57,202 nucleotides of DNA. Origin: an uncultured Prevotellaceae bacterium (GTDB taxonomy: Bacteria > Bacteroidota > Bacteroidia > Bacteroidales > Bacteroidaceae). Numbering within the stretch: position 1 is the first letter of the stretch; each line of letters opens with the position of its first letter. Below are positions 45,974 through 54,218 of this stretch, one piece after another. The stretch covers positions 1-57,202 of the forward strand of contig CAMIYC010000018.1 in assembly GCA_946402905.1 (NCBI GenBank). Reading direction: 5' to 3'. The translations under genes were made by a program, and so were the position numbers. The notes below the pieces were generated by a model. It did no database searches. It worked only from the letters and a program-made list of their open reading frames with translations, and was not told the DNA's origin.

Positions 45974-46825
45974 TCAGCTCCTCTGAAGAAACTCCTTGAT
46001 TGCTGCCGCTTTCTCGCGTCCCAAGGCCACTCCCTCGTCATAGACAGCCTGCATCTCGGCCGGGTCGTGGGAGACGTGACCTATGCTTAAGGGGGCTTTG
46101 GGGCGGAGCACCAGTGCCTTGCCTTCTTCCTCACGCTTCCTCACGTATGCCAACTGGGCATTGTACATCACGTGCCGCTCATCGAGGGCTCTCACCATTT
46201 CGGGATAATGGTGCAGCGACATGCGCATCAAGGGCATCAGCTTGTTGTGCTTTTTTATATATCCACGGGGCTGAGTCAGTATCACTATGTTGCGCTCATA
46301 TCCCTCGCGCTCGAAATATTCCAGGGGAATGGAGTCGGCCACGCCCCCATCAAGCAGCAGACGGCCATCCAAAGGCACGGGACGTGACACCATAGGCATT
46401 GACGCGGATGCCCTCACCCAGTCGTAGGTCTCGTCGCCGCCACGCCGCAGATGCTTGTATACGGCTTTGCCTGTCTGTACGTCAGTGCAGACCAGGTGAT
46501 ACTCTGTGGGATTCGACTCAAACGTGGCATCGTCGAAGTGGTCATAGAGATGGGGTATATCATGATAGGCAAACTGGGCTCCAAAGAGGTCGCCCGTCTG
46601 CAGCCACGACCGAAAGCCGCAGTAGCGCCAGTCCTTGGCGAAACGCTGATTGTAGCGGAGGGAGCGTCCTCTCTGGCGCGATACATAGTTGATGCCGAAA
46701 GCGGCTCCGGCAGAAACGCCTACCACGCCATCCACGTCGATGCCCTCGTCGAGCATCACATCAAGAATGCCGGCCGTGAACAGTCCTCTCATGGCTCCTC
46801 CTTCCAAAACAAGTCCTTTCTTCAT
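45974..46825 (-). CDS. Patatin-like phospholipase (RssA-type)
   Basis: A 283-residue cytosolic serine lipase of the patatin family. The oxyanion motif is GGAMRG (residues 9-14), the nucleophile elbow GVSAG (Ser38), and the dyad Asp is D159 in LLLDGGVADS. No signal peptide or membrane segment is seen, so it is the cytosolic RssA/YjjU-like kind, presumably acting on lipids or acyl esters. It is convergent with the second propeller gene and has its own consensus promoter. Confidence 0.93.
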   Translation of the reverse strand: MKKGLVLEGGAMRGLFTAGILDVMLDEGIDVDGVVGVSAGAAFGINYVSRQRGRSLRYNQRFAKDWRYCGFRSWLQTGDLFGAQFAYHDIPHLYDHFDDATFESNPTEYHLVCTDVQTGKAVYKHLRRGGDETYDWVRASASMPMVSRPVPLDGRLLLDGGVADSIPLEYFEREGYERNIVILTQPRGYIKKHNKLMPLMRMSLHHYPEMVRALDERHVMYNAQLAYVRKREEEGKALVLRPKAPLSIGHVSHDPAEMQAVYDEGVALGREKAAAIKEFLQRS

Positions 46826-46847
46826 GGTGATATGTCTGATTTTTCAG

Positions 46848-46879
46848 CAAAAATACTGTGATTATCCCGAATCAACAAA
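46848..46879 (-). promoter_or_regulatory. Promoter of the patatin-like gene
   Basis: Minus-strand TATTTTTG at 46848-46855 and TTTG at 46876-46879, spacing 20: full consensus, 22 bases before the ATG. The remaining 46880-47154 is AT-rich and shows only a small hairpin (ACCCTT/AAGGGT) near 46960-46980; I see no convincing gene in it. Confidence 0.72.
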
Positions 46880-47154
46880 TATTCAGGCGTATTTTACTGG
46901 AAAAGCTGCCGACGCACTCTTGGCTGAGCCTTTTGTATGCCAGTGCAAATGGAAAACGCTCACCCTTCTGAAAGGGTATACTTTTTCCCTTCATGTAAGG
47001 ATAGCTGAAGAAGACCACGACGACATGGAAACGCAAGCGTATATCGCCGATGTCTTGTCACCCATTCTAATAAAGAATTTGTTGAACACCGAAAATGCCA
47101 GTATTCAGAAAACTCCACAGATTTATTTGAATACAAACTTTTTTGAACATGGCT

Positions 47155-48522
47155 CTACAGAAACATTGACATATACATTGGCAGTAATATCAAGTCTTGC
47201 TCTTTACGAATATCCTTCGAGTGAAGGAGGTATCGTTGAAGGATGCGGGGCGAGAATTTTTTCTGAAATTCATCGATAGAAACGTGAAGATTGGATGTCG
47301 ATGATTTAACTTCTATCGGGCAGATTTTTGCATTACGGGACAATAGAAAATCTATTTCATAGTTGTGTTTTCCCGACGGTGTCGGCCACGTATGGTAATA
47401 TAACTTATTCCCTGTAGCTGTCAGTATTTGCGACACCACGTTCTCATAGACATAGCCCACATCTGCCTTCAGTTTGTCACTCAGCAATTTCTGGTAAATG
47501 ACATTTTCCGTGAATTTATCGTCCCAGAAAGCGAGAGTGACAAACAACCCTGTATCTCCGCAAAACAATTTGAACTGGTCGCGATTGATGTGTGATGCCA
47601 GTCCAGCACTTGGGTCGTTAGCATGATAAGATATATTGACGGTCATAGAATCTTTGAGGATATTTATCTGACCTCTCAAACGATCCAGTTTCCCTCCCTC
47701 AATCACGCTACTAACCTGATAGCGAGATGCGTTACTGCTTAGTTGAGCAGGAATGGCGTGAAACAAATCTGAAGTTTGACCTGATGGGTCCAAGTCGTAG
47801 AAATCCTCATCGTAGAGGTCAAGAATGCTACGCTTGCGTTGGTCGACAATGCTCATGTCGTGCGTATCAAGGTAGTCATTGACAGCTTGGGGCATGCCTC
47901 CAACCAAAACATACAGACGAAAATCGCGCATCATACGACGATTAGTATCATCACTCAGCGGACTCAGACTGTTGAACATTGTGCGCAACAGGGGAATAGT
48001 CTGGTCATCTCCCAATGCCCAACGAAACTCCTCGTAGTCCATAGGGTACATATCAAGACGTGTTTCCTCACTGGGAATGAGAATGTTTTTCTGTTGCTCG
48101 GAGTTGCCAACTGACTTCCTTTTACGCTTGATGCTCAACAGAGAACCAGTCTCGATGTAATCGTAGCGTCCATCGGCCACAAGTGTTTTAATGGCTTGTC
48201 GGGCTAATGGCTGCTTCTGTATTTCATCAAAGATGATGACAGACTTGCGTGGTTTCAGGCTTTTTCGATAGTTAAGTTGCAGCTGGGTGAAGATGTAGTC
48301 CAAATTGGAGACATCTTCAAACAAACGATGTATTGCTTGCGTTGCCTTTGAGAAGTCAACCAATATGTAGCTCTCGTATTCATGTCGGGCAAACTCCTCG
48401 GCAACAGTGGATTTGCCGACACGCCTTGCCCCTCTAATAAGAAGTGCGGTTGTCCCATGCTGATTTTGTTTCCAATTCAGCATTTGTTCATAGATTTTGC
48501 GTCTAAATATTCTTTCAGCCAT
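47155..48522 (-). CDS. ATP-binding protein, AAA_14 + DUF4143
   Basis: A 455-residue protein of the common AAA_14/DUF4143 type. Walker A is GARRVGKST (residues 31-39), Walker B SVIIFDEIQ. The C-terminal DUF4143 domain contains NYEIDFLLSRNAKICPIEVKSS, a PD-(D/E)xK nuclease-like signature. These genes are widespread and often multicopy in Bacteroidales, and lie in variable regions; their function is unsettled. The ATG at 48522 follows the -7 element at 48544. The gene is AT-rich compared with its neighbours, which fits lateral transfer. Confidence 0.88.
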   Translation of the reverse strand: MAERIFRRKIYEQMLNWKQNQHGTTALLIRGARRVGKSTVAEEFARHEYESYILVDFSKATQAIHRLFEDVSNLDYIFTQLQLNYRKSLKPRKSVIIFDEIQKQPLARQAIKTLVADGRYDYIETGSLLSIKRKRKSVGNSEQQKNILIPSEETRLDMYPMDYEEFRWALGDDQTIPLLRTMFNSLSPLSDDTNRRMMRDFRLYVLVGGMPQAVNDYLDTHDMSIVDQRKRSILDLYDEDFYDLDPSGQTSDLFHAIPAQLSSNASRYQVSSVIEGGKLDRLRGQINILKDSMTVNISYHANDPSAGLASHINRDQFKLFCGDTGLFVTLAFWDDKFTENVIYQKLLSDKLKADVGYVYENVVSQILTATGNKLYYHTWPTPSGKHNYEIDFLLSRNAKICPIEVKSSTSNLHVSIDEFQKKFSPRILQRYLLHSKDIRKEQDLILLPMYMSMFL

Positions 48523-48543
48523 CTTTTTTATTTTTTTCCGGTG

Positions 48544-48551
48544 CAAAGGTA
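48544..48551 (-). promoter_or_regulatory. -7 element of the AAA_14/DUF4143 gene
   Basis: Minus-strand TACCTTTG matches TAnnTTTG, 22 bases before the ATG. TTG about 19-20 bases upstream may be the -33 element. Confidence 0.55.
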
Positions 48552-48590
48552 GCTATAAAATCCCAATTGCCAATGAAAAAGAATAGAAAA

Positions 48591-48670
48591 TGCCGAAAAT
48601 CTCAAAGGTTTACTGCTGAAATATGCCGAAAATCTCAAAGGTTTACTGCTGAAATATGCCGAAAATCTCA
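48591..48670. repeat. 33-bp tandem repeat, two copies plus a partial third
   Basis: Units at 48591-48623 and 48624-48656 are identical; the third stops matching after 48670. Each unit holds an ATG, eight codons (reading PKISKVYC) and an in-frame TGA. The unit is a multiple of three, so every copy is in the same frame as the 49-codon open frame that starts in the third copy. Confidence 0.85.
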
Positions 48671-48805
48671 ATGAAAAAATTAACGGAATTCGCTATTTTC
48701 TCCAACATTAGTTTGGATTATTTCAAAGATAGGGAAACAATAGTGCGCCGCATTTATCAATTCGACGGACATTTTTTCGTCGATACACATAAGGAAGAAC
48801 AATAG
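48656..48805 (+). CDS. Possible 49-residue protein starting in the tandem repeat
   Basis: An open frame of 49 codons starting at the ATG of the third, partial 33-bp repeat and ending at TAG 48803-48805. The latter part (SLDYFKDRETIVRRIYQFDG) looks protein-like in composition. No family was recognised, no promoter was found, and the neighbourhood is AT-rich and gene-poor. It may be a small protein or the remains of a larger gene. Confidence 0.25.
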   Translation: MPKISMKKLTEFAIFSNISLDYFKDRETIVRRIYQFDGHFFVDTHKEEQ

Positions 48806-49182
48806 GGTAAAATAATATATGATTGACTCTTCCCTAGGGAAAAGAACATCATCTTTTCAATCCCCTTCCATCATCGCCATCATACCCATTTCCAACCTCC
48901 CATTCCCTGTTCTGGCCGTGGCTCCCGCCTATGGCCCGGAACAAGTTTTTATAGGCGACTCTGTGTTTCCAGGTCACATCACCTCTGTCAATGGCCAATT
49001 CAAGGAATACAAAACCGAGGAGGGAGGGCCGATAAATAATGCAGCAAAGGTAAGTAAAATCCTTCAGTACTCCAATTATTATCTCTTGTTTTTCTTCTTG
49101 AAAATAATATTTTTCAAGCCATTTGGCATTTATTCTTGAAATATCACGCCAAAATCACGCCAAATTTCATATTTTAGACCAA
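48806..49182. other. AT-rich stretch without a convincing gene
   Basis: A frame of about 106 codons is open on the plus strand from 48819, but its hydrophobic, Phe/Ile-rich tail and lack of a promoter do not support it. The direct repeat ATCACGCCAAA occurs twice near 49143-49165. This is probably eroded island sequence next to the tRNA gene. Confidence 0.5.
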
Positions 49183-49224
49183 TAAAAAATCGACAACCAT
49201 CTAAACATCTGATAGTTGCCGATT
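49183..49224 (-). terminator. Terminator of tRNA-Leu
   Basis: 49188-49201 pairs with 49211-49224 (14 bp with two mismatches). On the minus strand a run of six T follows. It sits just past the tRNA 3' end. Confidence 0.75.
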
Positions 49225-49232
49225 TTACCATG

Positions 49233-49315
49233 TGCGCCTGAAAGGACTCGAACCTTCACGTCGTAAGACACCAGATCCTAAGTCTGGCGCGTCTGCCAAT
49301 TCCGCCACAAGCGCA
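49233..49315 (-). tRNA. tRNA-Leu (anticodon TAG)
   Basis: An 83-base tRNA with a long variable arm, as in class II tRNAs. The acceptor stem is TGCGCTT with AGGCGCA (one G-T pair), and the anticodon stem CCAGA/TCTGG encloses the loop CTTAGGA with anticodon TAG at 49278-49280. The T-loop reads GGTTCGAGTCC. No CCA is encoded. Its 3' side borders the AT-rich region 48523-49182. Confidence 0.95.
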
Positions 49316-49334
49316 TTGCCGATGTAAATCGGTG

Positions 49335-49342
49335 CAAAAGTA
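49335..49342 (-). promoter_or_regulatory. -7 element of tRNA-Leu
   Basis: Minus-strand TACTTTTG matches TAnnTTTG, about 20 bases upstream of the tRNA 5' end. Confidence 0.55.
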
Positions 49343-49403
49343 CAAAAAAAAACCGACCTTCCAAAATCTACTGCCATTTTTTATTGACACCTTTTCTTCC
49401 GCC

Positions 49404-50426
49404 TCACTTCGACAACAGCTGGCGTGCCGCTTCGATGATGGTGTCCACGCCGCGCTGGAAGTCGGCGTCTGTGAGCGAAACTTGATAATCGGGCTCAATG
49501 CCAAACTCGGTCGATTCTCCTTGGCGGTCGTAGATGGGGCAGGCAGAGAAACGGATGCTCCAGCCATTGGGCAGCTGACTGGAGAACGGCATGCCGGCTC
49601 CGCCGCCGGTGCGGTCGCCCACGATGATGGCCTGAGGGCAGCATTTCATGTATTTCACAAATTCGTTGGCGGCGCTGAAAACACCGCGGTTGGTGAGCAC
49701 CGCCACCGGCTTCTGCCAGCGGATACCCTGGGCGGGCTTAAGCCGTTGCTCCTCACGCTTGGAGAAGTCGTTGTGTCCGGGCCCCGTCTTGTGTTGCATA
49801 TAGCCCACCAACAGTTCCTCGTTGGTGAAGCGGGCAGCCAGTTTCTCTGCCGTGCTGATCATGCCGCCGCCATTGTCACGGATGTCGATAATCAGCCCTC
49901 GGCATGGTGCGAGATAGAGCAACACTTCATCCAGATTGCCCGACCCCAGGTCATTGGAGAAGCTGGAATAGCGCACGTAGCCGATGTTGTCGTCGAGCAC
50001 ACGGTAGTACATGCCGCTGCACATCTTATAGTCGGTGCCCATATAGCGTCGCAGCAGGGTGTCGCTCACATTGCTCGGATAGTCTTCCTGCCAGCTCCAC
50101 TCGCGGGCTATGTCGAAGGCGGTGTAGATGTTCACATGGCCGTCGCGAAGCTCGGAGAGCATGTTGCGCATCACCTCGAAAAACTGTGCTGTGCTCATTC
50201 CCTCGTTCACCTGGCGGGCATAGCGCGTGTGCACCTCGTCCCAGTCGAGACCCAGTTGCTCTTTCTTGTAGTCGAAAAAACAATAGCGTTCGTCGATGAT
50301 ATGCCACAGGGCTTCAAAATTGCCTGTCATATTATCGGCATATTCCTCTTCGTCCACACAGGATGTGAATAGTGAAAGCACGCAAACCATAGCAATCCAC
50401 ATCATCCATCCATGCCGATCGCACAT
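49404..50426 (-). CDS. S41-family (C-terminal processing type) peptidase, lipoprotein
   Basis: A 340-residue secreted lipoprotein (lipobox SLFTSC, Cys23 from this start) with a tail-specific protease domain. The catalytic Ser is in RGVFSAANEF and the Lys region follows in VGDRTGGGAGMP; the segment IIDIRDNGGG is typical of the family. The start is uncertain. An ATG at 50474 would overlap the stop of the gene upstream (ATGA), but the extra residues encode a GC-rich palindromic repeat (TLSLPKGEG) before the signal peptide. ATGs at 50426 and 50405 give normal signal peptides. Confidence 0.88.
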   Translation of the reverse strand: MCDRHGWMMWIAMVCVLSLFTSCVDEEEYADNMTGNFEALWHIIDERYCFFDYKKEQLGLDWDEVHTRYARQVNEGMSTAQFFEVMRNMLSELRDGHVNIYTAFDIAREWSWQEDYPSNVSDTLLRRYMGTDYKMCSGMYYRVLDDNIGYVRYSSFSNDLGSGNLDEVLLYLAPCRGLIIDIRDNGGGMISTAEKLAARFTNEELLVGYMQHKTGPGHNDFSKREEQRLKPAQGIRWQKPVAVLTNRGVFSAANEFVKYMKCCPQAIIVGDRTGGGAGMPFSSQLPNGWSIRFSACPIYDRQGESTEFGIEPDYQVSLTDADFQRGVDTIIEAARQLLSK

Positions 50427-50427
50427 C

Positions 50428-50446
50428 CCCTCCCCTTTGGGGAGGG
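50428..50446. repeat. GC-rich palindrome (REP-like), copy C
   Basis: CCCTCCCC, TTT, GGGGAGGG: a perfect 8-bp stem at the junction of the DUF3316 and S41 genes. I recall similar sequences, followed by ATAGGGTGGGG, as dispersed repeats in Prevotella genomes. Confidence 0.6.
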
Positions 50447-50470
50447 ATAGGGTGGGGTATTCCTTTCTCA

Positions 50471-51301
50471 TCATCTGATATGTATCGTCTTGAAATGTCT
50501 CACTATGCCTATCATGAAAGCATGGGTGTAGACATGCTGTTTGAGGTGGTTGACCTCCGCCTGCTGGAAGTCGCCGAGATAGCCCAGGCGGTAGGTGGTC
50601 TTCTTCCATTTGAGGTCGAGCGTGAGCAGGTGTCGCATCGAGGGAGCCGAAAAAACGGTCACTGGCACGACATTGTGGTCGTAGTTGCCGCGGGAGAAAA
50701 TCTCATAATACGACTGGCCGTAGTTGGGGCTGAACATCACTCCCACCAGAGGCACCGACAGCTCATAGCGTGCACTGCATCTCAGCCGTTTGATGCGGAA
50801 TGGGCAGATGGCCACGGCAGATGGCGCGACCATCATCGACAGCCGCATCTGCGCAGGGTTGTTCTGGTTGCGAGTGTTGTAGATTGCACCCAGGTTGAGG
50901 TCGGCCATGCCGCCGGCTTTCACGTGGAGGCGGCCGCCCATCAGCTGCCAGTTGTAGTGCCGGGCGTAGCTGAAGGTGTAGAGTCCGGCAACCTCACTGC
51001 CATCGCCGCTGCGGTCGGTGGCATTGCAAAGGCTGGCCTGGTGGATGATCTGCTGTGTGTATCGGCTGTCTGCCTCTACACGGGTGGTATGTGACAGGTA
51101 ACGCAGTTCGGTGCCACTGTATTTCTCAGGAGAGAGGTACGTATCGAGTATCTCTGTGGCGCCAATGGCCACCATCTGGGCATTGGTCACCTCGTGCCGG
51201 CCGACAATGGTGTCGGACTGAGCGCGCGATGTCATGGCCATGCACACCACCAGAAGTATCGCGGACAGCCGGCAGGAAAGAGTATGGAGGCTATGCGTCA
51301 T
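50471..51301 (-). CDS. DUF3316 family secreted protein
   Basis: A 276-residue protein with a signal peptide (about residues 1-27, ending TSRAQS). The alternating aromatic/polar pattern (YTFSYARHYNWQLMGGRLHVKAGG, YELSVPLVGVMFSPNYGQSYYEIFS) suggests an outer-membrane beta-barrel or beta-rich protein. It matches what I know of the Bacteroidetes family DUF3316; function unknown. The ATG at 51301 overlaps the 3' end of the topoisomerase gene by 11 bases, so the two genes and the S41 peptidase probably share a transcript. Confidence 0.75.
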   Translation of the reverse strand: MTHSLHTLSCRLSAILLVVCMAMTSRAQSDTIVGRHEVTNAQMVAIGATEILDTYLSPEKYSGTELRYLSHTTRVEADSRYTQQIIHQASLCNATDRSGDGSEVAGLYTFSYARHYNWQLMGGRLHVKAGGMADLNLGAIYNTRNQNNPAQMRLSMMVAPSAVAICPFRIKRLRCSARYELSVPLVGVMFSPNYGQSYYEIFSRGNYDHNVVPVTVFSAPSMRHLLTLDLKWKKTTYRLGYLGDFQQAEVNHLKQHVYTHAFMIGIVRHFKTIHIR

Positions 51302-54017
51302 CGTCGTTGAACAGGAATAGTTGACCGGTGATCTCAGAGATAATCTGCTGCTCGCTCTTGCCGGCATCGGGGTCAAGGTTCTCCGGCTCCTCGACACTCT
51401 CAGGTGCCTCTTCCTCCGGCTCCTCGGGCTGACGCAGGGGCTCCAGCTCTTCCACCGATGCCACATGACAGGTGGTGATGCGCTTGCCGCGGGCCTTGAA
51501 GCCTTTCACGGCGATAAACTCTTCGGCGTCGACCGTCAGGGGCTCCCGCCATTCGTCGGTGTCGCCATAGGTCACTTTGATGAGGGGATAGACGGTGTCG
51601 GTGAGCAGCAGCTGACGACTGTTGGGATTTTCGCCCAGGTAGTTCTGATGGCGCTTCGTCGCTTCCATCTTGAAACGTTTCAGGTAGGCGAAGCCCTGCT
51701 GGTCGGCATCCAGCAGCACGGCGGTCCATACCTTCTCGGGTTTCCATTTCTCAATGATACGGATGTTGGGCTCGTAGTGGTTGTTCACATCGAAGTTGCT
51801 GATGTAGAATTCACCGTTGTCGAGCACCACCAGGATCGAGTCATCTTCGTTGAACTCGCCCAGCAGACGGCCGTGCTCATCGTAGTTCAGGCGGTTGACG
51901 TCAGGGTCGTACCACACCTTCCTGCCACCCAGTGTGCTGTGGCCGTGACTCTTCAGTGCGATACGGTGCACGGGATATTTCGTCAGCAGGTTGCCCTTGC
52001 TTCCGCGACCCTTGATAAGGATGTCGGAGAAGTCTTTCTCCAGGAAGATCTTTTTGAGCTTCGGATTGGGGTCGAGGGTCACTTTGATGACCTCTGCCTC
52101 GCCATTGGGGTTGCAGGTGAAGTAGATCACTTTGGAGCCTGCGGTGCCCTGCGTCAGGTCGTATTCCTTGTCGCGCGTCATGCTCGTCACGTTGAAGCGC
52201 TTCATGTAGTAGTAGCCGTGCTTGCCGTCGCGGTATACAGCATTGTAGATGGTGCGGGTGTCGTTCTTCTTAAACACCTGAACGTGCAGGATGTTCTTGC
52301 CCACGAAGATCTTGTCGGCCACTTTCAATACCTTGTATTTGCCGTCCTTGTAGAAGACGATGATGTCGTCGATGTCGGAACAGTTGCACACGTATTCGTC
52401 TTTCTTCAGCCCCGTGCCGATGAAACCGTCGGCGCGGTTGATGTAGAGCTTCTCGTTGGCTTCCACCACTTTCGAGGCTACAATCGTGTCGAAATTCTTG
52501 ATCTCGGTCAGACGGGGATGGTCCTTGCCGTATTTTTCTTTCAGAAACTCAAACCACTTCACTGTCACGTCTGTCATGTGGGCCATCTCATAGTCGAGCT
52601 GCTCAATCTCGGCCTTGATGCGCAGGATCAGTTCGTCGGCTTTGTCTTTGTTGAATTTCAGGATGCGCTGCATCTTGATCTCCATCAGCCGCAGGATGTC
52701 GTCCTTGGTCACCTCGCGGATCATCTGTGGGTAGAAGGGAGTGAGACGCTCGTCGATATACTCACAGGCTGCGTCCATGTTGAGGGCGTTCTCAAATGGC
52801 TTGCCTTTGTAGATACGCTCCTCGATGAAAATCTTCTCCAGCGAGGCGAAGTGCAGTTGTTCCAGCAACTCTCCTTTCCGGATCTCACGCTCGCGGCGCA
52901 ACAATGCCATGGTGTGGTCGGTGGAGTGCCGCAACAGGTCACTCACCGTCAGGAATTTAGGCTTGTTCTCGTCAATCACGCAACAGTTGGGAGAGATGTT
53001 GATCTCGCAGTCGGTGAATGCGTAGAGCGCGTCGATGGTCTTGTCTGACGACACGCCGGGGGCCAGGTGCACTTGTATCTCCACCTCAGCGGCGGTGTTG
53101 TCGTCCACTTTCTTCACCTTGATCTTGTTTCTCTCGATGGCTTTCAGGATCGACTCGATGAGCGTGGTCGTGGTCTTGCTGAAGGGAATCTCACGGATCA
53201 CGAGGGTCTTGTTGTCCAGCTTCTCGATTTTCGCACGCACCTTCAGCGTGCCGCCGCGCTGGCCGTCGTTGTATTTGCTCACGTCGATGCTGCCTCCCGT
53301 GGGGAAGTCGGGATACAAACTGAAATCTTCGCCACGCAAGTAGCTCACCGCGGCATCGCAGATCTCGCAGAAGTTGTGAGGCAGAATCTTGGAAGCCAAG
53401 CCTACGGCGATGCCCTCGGCACCCTGTGCCAGAAGCAACGGGTATTTCACGGGCAGCGTGATAGGCTCTTTGTTGCGCCCGTCGTAGCTCAGCTGCCAGT
53501 CGGTGGTCTTGGGGTTGAAGACCGTGTCGAGGGCAAACTTCGACAGGCGGGCCTCAATGTATCGGGGGGCGGCGGCACGGTCGCCGGTGAGTATGTTGCC
53601 CCAGTTGCCCTGGGTGTCTATCAGCAGGTCTTTCTGGCCCATTTGTACCAGGGCATCGCCGATGGAGGCATCGCCGTGGGGGTGAAACTGCATGGTATGC
53701 CCCACGATGTTGGCCACTTTGTTGTAGCGCCCGTCGTCCATGCGCTTCATTGAGTGAAGGATGCGGCGCTGCACTGGCTTCAGACCGTCGTCTATCTGGG
53801 GCACGGCGCGCTCCAGTATCACATACGAGGCGTAATCGAGAAACCAGTTCTGGTACATGCCGCTCAGGTGGTGCACTGCCGAGGCGTCAAACCGGTTGGC
53901 CGGCTTGTAGTCGGAGTGCTGGTCTTCCTCCAGGCCGTCGTCCGCATTTATGTCTTCGCTTTCGTTAATATCTTCGTTTTCAAGTATTTCGTCGTCTCTT
54001 GTCTCGTCGTCGTTCAT
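51291..54017 (-). CDS. parC: DNA gyrase/topoisomerase IV subunit A (ParC-like)
   Basis: A 908-residue type IIA topoisomerase A subunit that cuts and rejoins double-stranded DNA, with the ATPase subunit encoded elsewhere. The acidic first 35 residues are typical of the Bacteroidetes ParC branch. The winged-helix core has LKPVQRRILHSM and FHPHGDASIGDAL, and the catalytic Tyr is Y153 in APRYIEARL. A coiled-coil arm and a beta-pinwheel C-terminal domain follow. The gyrA-specific box was not seen, which favours topoisomerase IV. Promoter at 54041-54048. Confidence 0.92.
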   Translation of the reverse strand: MNDDETRDDEILENEDINESEDINADDGLEEDQHSDYKPANRFDASAVHHLSGMYQNWFLDYASYVILERAVPQIDDGLKPVQRRILHSMKRMDDGRYNKVANIVGHTMQFHPHGDASIGDALVQMGQKDLLIDTQGNWGNILTGDRAAAPRYIEARLSKFALDTVFNPKTTDWQLSYDGRNKEPITLPVKYPLLLAQGAEGIAVGLASKILPHNFCEICDAAVSYLRGEDFSLYPDFPTGGSIDVSKYNDGQRGGTLKVRAKIEKLDNKTLVIREIPFSKTTTTLIESILKAIERNKIKVKKVDDNTAAEVEIQVHLAPGVSSDKTIDALYAFTDCEINISPNCCVIDENKPKFLTVSDLLRHSTDHTMALLRREREIRKGELLEQLHFASLEKIFIEERIYKGKPFENALNMDAACEYIDERLTPFYPQMIREVTKDDILRLMEIKMQRILKFNKDKADELILRIKAEIEQLDYEMAHMTDVTVKWFEFLKEKYGKDHPRLTEIKNFDTIVASKVVEANEKLYINRADGFIGTGLKKDEYVCNCSDIDDIIVFYKDGKYKVLKVADKIFVGKNILHVQVFKKNDTRTIYNAVYRDGKHGYYYMKRFNVTSMTRDKEYDLTQGTAGSKVIYFTCNPNGEAEVIKVTLDPNPKLKKIFLEKDFSDILIKGRGSKGNLLTKYPVHRIALKSHGHSTLGGRKVWYDPDVNRLNYDEHGRLLGEFNEDDSILVVLDNGEFYISNFDVNNHYEPNIRIIEKWKPEKVWTAVLLDADQQGFAYLKRFKMEATKRHQNYLGENPNSRQLLLTDTVYPLIKVTYGDTDEWREPLTVDAEEFIAVKGFKARGKRITTCHVASVEELEPLRQPEEPEEEAPESVEEPENLDPDAGKSEQQIISEITGQLFLFNDDDA

Positions 54018-54040
54018 GATGGTGTTTTGTTTTTAAAAGG

Positions 54041-54048
54041 CAAAGATA
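54041..54048 (-). promoter_or_regulatory. -7 element of the topoisomerase gene
   Basis: Minus-strand TATCTTTG, a perfect TAnnTTTG, 24 bases before the ATG. The -33 element is not clear. Confidence 0.6.
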
Positions 54049-54147
54049 AACAAAAAATCGCTGAAATGAAAGTAAAGCAAAATTTTTATTGGAAAACAGC
54101 CTCAAAATCGTTGAGTAATTAGAATTCTTTTAATAAATGTTATTTAT

Positions 54148-54178
54148 TTTGTTCTTCCCCTATTTTTCATTATCTTTG
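54148..54178 (+). promoter_or_regulatory. Promoter of glycyl-tRNA synthetase
   Basis: TTTG (54148-54151), 19 bases, TATCTTTG (54171-54178): full consensus, 40 bases before the ATG. Confidence 0.78.
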
Positions 54179-54218
54179 CACATTGAAATGGCATATTATG
54201 CGAATTGATTAATAGATT

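Noticed and set aside
46689..47279. 196-codon plus-strand frame spanning the patatin 5' end and the gap before the DUF4143 gene
   Set aside because: Its first half is antisense to patatin and its promoter, its end is antisense to the DUF4143 gene, and the middle shows no family features.
51321..53048. 575-codon plus-strand open frame opposite the topoisomerase gene
   Set aside because: Remarkably long, but it is antisense to a gene with all catalytic motifs and reads as a low-complexity His/Val/Leu mixture.
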